Translations under genes and position numbers: made by a program | Part shown: one piece after another, positions 60,098 to 64,000 of the stretch | Layout: each line of letters begins with the position of its first letter | Position numbering within the stretch: position 1 is the stretch's first letter | The notes under the pieces: generated by a model | Databases searched by the model: none | The model's input: only the letters and a program-made list of their open reading frames with translations | Told to the model about the DNA's origin: nothing | Assembly: GCF_014204975.1 (NCBI RefSeq) | Contig: NZ_JACHMM010000001.1 | Location: 4,216,001 to 4,280,000 of the forward strand | Source of the DNA: Jiangella mangrovi | Lineage (GTDB): Bacteria > Actinomycetota > Actinomycetes > Jiangellales > Jiangellaceae | Length of the DNA stretch: 64,000 bases | Direction of reading: 5' to 3'

Positions 60098-60366
60098 GAT
60101 CCCTCCCCCTTGTCGTCGTGGGCGGCGAACCGGGCGACGCTGACCGAGCCGACGAAGCCGACCAGCGAGAGCACGACGAGGATGGGCAGCGTCGTCGCGT
60201 GCCGGTTCAGTGCTGCCTCGAGCCCGAGCCCGGCGACGACGACGGCGATGAGCACGTCCATGGCGACGACCCGGTTGAGCATGGTCGGGCCGGCCGCCAT
60301 GCGGATCAGCACCAGGACGGCGGACAGGCTCAGCATGGCGGCGCACACCCAGATCACGACGGTCAT
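60094..60366 (-). CDS. mnhF: Na+/H+ antiporter subunit F (Mrp/Mnh)
   Basis: A 90-residue small subunit with three spans; VLVLIRMAAGPTMLNRVVAMDVL is the conserved MnhF/PhaF segment. The ATG overlaps the mnhE stop as ATGA. Role: part of the hetero-oligomeric complex that exchanges Na+ (or K+) for protons across the cytoplasmic membrane. Confidence 0.93.
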   Translation of the reverse strand: MTVVIWVCAAMLSLSAVLVLIRMAAGPTMLNRVVAMDVLIAVVVAGLGLEAALNRHATTLPILVVLSLVGFVGSVSVARFAAHDDKGEGS

Positions 60367-60983
60367 CGACCCACCCCCTGGTCCGCAGCGGCAGCCAGAT
60401 AGGCGGCCAGTTCCTCGTCCGACGCCAGCGCCCGCACGACCCGCGCCTCCTGCCGTAGTGCCCGCCGTCGCGCCTCCTCGACGTCGGCCTCGGAGCGCAC
60501 CCCGAGCACGTGCAGGAACAGCGTCGACGTCGACCGGCGCACCTCGACGACGAGGCTGCCCGGGACGAGCGACAGCAGCTCGGCCGTCAGCGTTAGGTAG
60601 AGGTCGGACCGGCTGCGCAGGTCGACCTGGATGACGGCGTTCAGCGGCCGCTTCCCGATCCGCAGCGCCAGGGCCGCCACCTGGGTGCTGGCGATGATCA
60701 GGTCGGCGACGAACCAGCCGGCCAGCACCGCCAGCCCGCGCACCCGCAGCCGGCCGCCGAACACGATCGGCGGCAGCGGGAACACCAGGACCACCACGAC
60801 GGCGACGACCAGCCCGGACAGCACGTTCGCCACGGTCACGCTGCCCCAGAGCAGCACCCAGACGACGGTCAGCCCGATCAGCATCGGCCACTGCAGCCCG
60901 TTGCGCCGCGACGGCACGTCGCCCGGCGCCTCACCTGGCGTCTCGCCCGGTGCCGGACCCACCCGGTCGGGATCGACGGTCAT
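60363..60983 (-). CDS. mnhE: Na+/H+ antiporter subunit E (Mrp/Mnh)
   Basis: A 206-residue subunit. After a Pro/Gly-rich N-terminus come two or three spans and the conserved FVADLIIASTQVAALAL, then the cytoplasmic part LYLTLTAELLSLVPGSLVVEV typical of MnhE. A charged C-terminal tail (about 30 residues) is longer than in many homologues. ATGA overlap with mnhD. Confidence 0.92.
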   Translation of the reverse strand: MTVDPDRVGPAPGETPGEAPGDVPSRRNGLQWPMLIGLTVVWVLLWGSVTVANVLSGLVVAVVVVLVFPLPPIVFGGRLRVRGLAVLAGWFVADLIIASTQVAALALRIGKRPLNAVIQVDLRSRSDLYLTLTAELLSLVPGSLVVEVRRSTSTLFLHVLGVRSEADVEEARRRALRQEARVVRALASDEELAAYLAAAADQGVGR

Positions 60984-62572
60984 GGCGCACCTCCCGGCAG
61001 GACGGCCTCGATGTACGGTGTGCGCTCGCGCAGGTCGGCGGCGGCGCGGTCGGTGAGCCCGAACAGCGGCCCGGCGAATACCGTCAGCGCGACCCCGACC
61101 GCCAGCAGCGCCGCGGCCGGCCCGGCCATGCCGGCCCGCATGACGACGGCGGCCTTGCCGGTCAGGACGGCGCCGTCGGTCCGCACCGGCTTGCCGTGCA
61201 GGTCCGTCGTCGCCCCGGCCGCCTCCGCTTCCGACGACAGCTCCTCCGACGACGGCGGCTGCCAGAACGCCCGGTTCCACGCCTTCGCCATGGCGTACAA
61301 CGTCAGCAGGCTCGTCACGACGCTCCCCGCCACCAGCACGTACGCCAGCCAGCTGCCGTCGTCGACGCCGGCCTGCATGAGCCCCAGCTTGCCGAGGAAC
61401 CCGGAGAACGGCGGGATGCCGGCCAGGTTCATCGCGGGCACGAAGAACAGCAGCGCCAGCACGGGCGACAGCCGGGCGAGCCCGCCGAGCCGCTCGAGCG
61501 ACGTGCTGCCGCCGCGGCGCTCGATCAGTCCGGCGACGAGGAACAGGTTGGTCTGGATGACGATGTGGTGGACGACGTAGTAGATGGCGCCGGACAGGCC
61601 GTCGTCGGTGGCCAGCGCGACCCCGAACACCATGTACCCGATATGGCTGACCAGCGTGAACGAGAGCATGCGTTTGAGGTCGTCCTGCGCGACGGCGCCC
61701 AGGATTCCGATGACCATGGTCAGCAGCGCCGCCCACAGCAGCGCGTCGGACAGCGGGCTGTCCGGGAACAGCAGCGTCTGCGTCCGGATGATCGCGTAGA
61801 CGCCGACCTTCGTCAGCAGGCCGGCGAACACCGCGGTCACCGGCGCGGGCGCCGTCGGATAGCTGTCCGGCAGCCAGGCCGACAGCGGGAACACCGCGGC
61901 CTTGATGGCGAACGCCGTCAGCAGCATGAGCTGCAGCAACAACGCCACGCCGTCGGGCAGCTCGTCCAGCCGCCCGGCCAGCTGCGCCATGCTCACGGTC
62001 CCGGTGGCGGCGTAGACCAGCGCGAGTGCGGTCAGGAACACGATCGACGACGCCAGGCTGACGACGACGTACGTGCTGCCGGCCCGGATCCGGTCGGCGG
62101 TCCCGCCCAGGGTCAGGAGCACGTACGACGCGGCGAGCAGGATCTCGAACCCGACGTAGAGGTTGAACAGGTCGCCGGAGAGGAACGCGTTGGCCACGCC
62201 GGCGACCAGGATGAGGAACGTCGGGTGGTAGATCGACAACGGCGTGTCCGGGCCGTACTCCACCAGCCCCTGGCTCAGCGAGTACACCAGAACGCACAGC
62301 GCCACGATCGCCGACACCAGCAGCATCAGCGCCGACAGCCGGTCGGCGACCAGCGAGATCCCGAGGGGCGCCTCCCAGCCGCCGACGTGCATGACCTGCG
62401 GGCCGTCGGCATCGGCGCGCACCAGCAGGACGGCCGCGATCGCCACCATGAGCGCGAGCACGACGACGCTGACCACCCGCTGCGCCCGGGCGGACCGGCC
62501 GAGCGCCAGCGCCAGGCCGGCGCCGAACAGCGGCAGGATCACCGGCAGCGGGACGAGGACGGACGCGCTCAT
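60980..62572 (-). CDS. mnhD: Na+/H+ antiporter subunit D (Mrp/Mnh)
   Basis: A 530-residue subunit homologous to the proton-pumping NuoM/NuoN subunits of complex I, with about 14 spans. AFAIKAAVFPLSAWLPDSYPTAPAPV carries the conserved lysine and the LPDSYP signature, VGFEILLAASYVLL the conserved Glu, and LSFTLVSHIGYMVFG follows. It forms a proton pathway of the antiporter. ATGA overlap with mnhC. A soluble loop near residues 440-470 is longer than usual. Confidence 0.95.
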   Translation of the reverse strand: MSASVLVPLPVILPLFGAGLALALGRSARAQRVVSVVVLALMVAIAAVLLVRADADGPQVMHVGGWEAPLGISLVADRLSALMLLVSAIVALCVLVYSLSQGLVEYGPDTPLSIYHPTFLILVAGVANAFLSGDLFNLYVGFEILLAASYVLLTLGGTADRIRAGSTYVVVSLASSIVFLTALALVYAATGTVSMAQLAGRLDELPDGVALLLQLMLLTAFAIKAAVFPLSAWLPDSYPTAPAPVTAVFAGLLTKVGVYAIIRTQTLLFPDSPLSDALLWAALLTMVIGILGAVAQDDLKRMLSFTLVSHIGYMVFGVALATDDGLSGAIYYVVHHIVIQTNLFLVAGLIERRGGSTSLERLGGLARLSPVLALLFFVPAMNLAGIPPFSGFLGKLGLMQAGVDDGSWLAYVLVAGSVVTSLLTLYAMAKAWNRAFWQPPSSEELSSEAEAAGATTDLHGKPVRTDGAVLTGKAAVVMRAGMAGPAAALLAVGVALTVFAGPLFGLTDRAAADLRERTPYIEAVLPGGAP

Positions 62573-63063
62573 CGCTGCTCCCCCTCGGGCCCGACGGCGG
62601 CCGGGTCACCATCGGGCGACGAGGCGACGGCGGCGGGCTCGTCCGCCCCCTCCTCGTCCATCGTGCCCCCGGCGCTGTCGTCGTAGCTCGACGACACCTC
62701 GTCCAGCTCGGCGCGACGGCGGATCGCGGCGTCCTCGACGTCGTCCTGCACCTCGTCGTTGCCGTTGAGCTGCCAGGCCCGGTAGGCCATGGCCAGCAGG
62801 AACGCCGTCACGCCGAGCGTGATGACGATGGCGGTGAGCACCAGCGCCTGCGGCAGCGGGTCGCTCATGTCGTCCACGTCGTTGAGGCCGACGATCGGCG
62901 CTCGTCCGGCCGGCCCGGAGGCCACGAGGAACAGCGTGTTGACGCCGTTGCCGATGAGGATGACGCCGACGAGCACGCGGGTCAGGCTGCGCTCGAGCAG
63001 CAGGTAGACGCCGGCGGCGAACAGCACGCCGACCACGACGACGAGGACCAGGTTGGCGCTCAT
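62569..63063 (-). CDS. mnhC: Na+/H+ antiporter subunit C (Mrp/Mnh)
   Basis: A 164-residue subunit homologous to NuoK. Three spans; GVYLLLERSLTRVLVGVILIGNGVNTLFL and DPLPQALVLTAIVITLGVTAF are the MnhC/NuoK signatures. The C-terminal 60 residues are hydrophilic and acidic, an extension not seen in the shorter homologues. ATGA overlap with the preceding subunit A/B gene. Confidence 0.94.
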   Translation of the reverse strand: MSANLVLVVVVGVLFAAGVYLLLERSLTRVLVGVILIGNGVNTLFLVASGPAGRAPIVGLNDVDDMSDPLPQALVLTAIVITLGVTAFLLAMAYRAWQLNGNDEVQDDVEDAAIRRRAELDEVSSSYDDSAGGTMDEEGADEPAAVASSPDGDPAAVGPEGEQR

Positions 63064-64000
63064 CGCACCCCCTCCGCGGTCTCCAGGGCCTCGGCCGAGT
63101 CCGAGGCCGCGTCCGAGTCGGAATCGTCGCCGTCGGCCTGCCGGTCGATGCCGCCGCCGAGGCTGCGCAGCACGTCGAGCATCAGCCCGACCACCACCAG
63201 GTACACGCCGATGTCGAAGAACAGCGACGTCACGAAGTGCACGTGCCCGATCAGCGGCACCTCGACGTCGACGACGGCGCTCTGCAGGACGTCGCCGCCG
63301 AACAGCAGCGGCACCAGCCCGGTCCCCGTCGCGACGAACAGCCCGATGCCCAGCACCAGCCCGGCGTCGACGGGGGCGGCCTCGTCCAGCTCGTGCCGGC
63401 CGCCGGCGAGGTAGCGGACCATCAGCGCAAGCCCGGCGACCAGCCCGCCGGCGAACCCGCCGCCCGGGGCGTTGTGCCCGACGAACAGCAGGTAGATCGA
63501 GAACACGATGACCACGTGGAACGCCAGCCGCGTGACCACCTCGAACAGGATCGAGCGGCCCTCGGGCGCGACGGTGCGCCCGGCCCGCAGCCAGAGGTTG
63601 CGGTGCGAGCGGCGGCCGTGCGGCGACGGCGCGCTGGCGATCGCGTCGTCGGGCCGCCACCGCCCCGTGCGCCCGGTGATGAGGAAGATCAGGCTGGCCA
63701 CGCCGGTCGCGGCGACGACGAGCACCGAGATCTCGCCCATGGTGTCCCAAGCCCGGATGTCGACCAGCGTGACGTTGACGATGTTGTGCCCGCCGCCGTA
63801 CGACACGGCCGGCTCGGCGAACCCGTCGGACACCGGCTGGGCCGTCCGCGCGCCCGACGCCGCCAGCGCCAGCCCGGCCATGATCACGCCGACGGCGACG
63901 CCGAGGCCGAGCCGCCACCAGCGCGACGCCGTCAGCGGCCGGTCGGAGAAGTACGTCGGCAGTCGCCGCAACACCAGCACGAAGATCACCAGCGTGACGG
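63060..64000 (-). CDS. mnhA: Na+/H+ antiporter subunit A with fused MnhB domain, 5' part outside the window
   Basis: The frame is open through the right edge, so the GTG at 63989 is internal and only the C-terminal about 313 codons are seen. DIRAWDTMGEISVLVVAATGVASL is the C-terminal end of MnhA; FEVVTRLAFHVVIVFSIYLLFVGHNAPGGGFAGGLVAGLAL and FDIGVYLVVVGLMLDVL are the MnhB domain. The fused A-B arrangement is common in actinobacteria. The missing N-terminal part would hold the NuoL-like proton channel. An acidic Asp/Ser tail ends the protein. Confidence 0.92.
   Translation of the reverse strand, partial: VTLVIFVLVLRRLPTYFSDRPLTASRWWRLGLGVAVGVIMAGLALAASGARTAQPVSDGFAEPAVSYGGGHNIVNVTLVDIRAWDTMGEISVLVVAATGVASLIFLITGRTGRWRPDDAIASAPSPHGRRSHRNLWLRAGRTVAPEGRSILFEVVTRLAFHVVIVFSIYLLFVGHNAPGGGFAGGLVAGLALMVRYLAGGRHELDEAAPVDAGLVLGIGLFVATGTGLVPLLFGGDVLQSAVVDVEVPLIGHVHFVTSLFFDIGVYLVVVGLMLDVLRSLGGGIDRQADGDDSDSDAASDSAEALETAEGVR

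Noticed and set aside
1-64000. tRNA, rRNA or riboswitch genes
   Set aside because: None was recognised by eye on either strand; a covariance-model search would be needed to exclude small ones.

Overview
The window is very GC-rich (by eye above 70%), densely packed, and full of GTG starts and 4-base ATGA/GTGA stop-start overlaps. A DUF222-type HNH protein, F420-type luciferase-like oxidoreductases, an LprG/P55-like pair, a sucrase/ferredoxin-like protein and DUF5937-type ArsR regulation all point to a chromosome of a high-GC actinobacterium. A Jiangella- or Nocardioides-like genus is plausible, but the sequence alone does not settle it. I see no tRNA, rRNA, CRISPR array, phage or transposase gene.

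0-13.5 kb. After a truncated HNH gene and an AlkZ-like glycosylase, one long minus-strand run of overlapping housekeeping genes goes from ald and xerD through parA-scpA-scpB (chromosome segregation), an RluB-type pseudouridine synthase, aroH-tyrA (aromatic amino acids), cmk, plsC and der to an ATP-dependent DNA ligase and an AlkX/YcaQ-like glycosylase. 13.5-17.6 kb: a small membrane protein, a Nudix hydrolase, a GNAT protein, rsmB and fmt.

17.6-29.5 kb is accessory metabolism: a cyanuric acid hydrolase/barbiturase-type ring-opening enzyme coupled to carbamate kinase, an M48 membrane protease, a CaiB-type CoA-transferase, a Tat-type carbonic anhydrase, an MHYT membrane protein, and an ArsR-hyuA-hyuB operon divergent from an MFS exporter. 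29.5-36.4 kb holds small regulators with visible operators (HxlR, MerR), a DHFR-like reductase, an F420-type oxidoreductase, an ECF sigma factor, an atypical SDR and a nitrilase-family hydrolase. 36.4-43 kb holds a nucleobase permease, a three-subunit molybdenum hydroxylase and its CoxG-like maturation protein, with a Phd/VapC toxin-antitoxin module directly behind. Together with the ring-opening amidohydrolase, carbamate kinase and C-N hydrolase, this permease-hydroxylase unit suggests (inference) a dispersed oxidative pyrimidine or related N-heterocycle catabolic route.

43.3-51.2 kb: a RseB/LolA-like exported protein divergent from a two-component system, two paralogous membrane proteins, a CXXCG zinc-ribbon-like protein and a type IIA topoisomerase A subunit. 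51.2-51.9 kb is a gene-free, repeat-rich stretch. 51.9-59.7 kb: a TetR-controlled DHA2 exporter with twin operators, an LprG/P55-like lipoprotein-exporter operon, a second carbonic anhydrase, an F420-type enzyme and a GNAT protein. 59.7-64 kb is an Mrp-type Na+/H+ antiporter operon that runs off the window in its mnhA/B gene.

The most interesting unexplained structure is non-coding: an alternating five-copy GTCACCTGATC array at 17.7 kb whose 13-base core recurs at 43.1 kb, a perfect 25-bp inverted repeat built of 18-bp units at 43.2 kb, and a MITE-like element with ~50-65-bp terminal inverted repeats at 51.4-51.8 kb.
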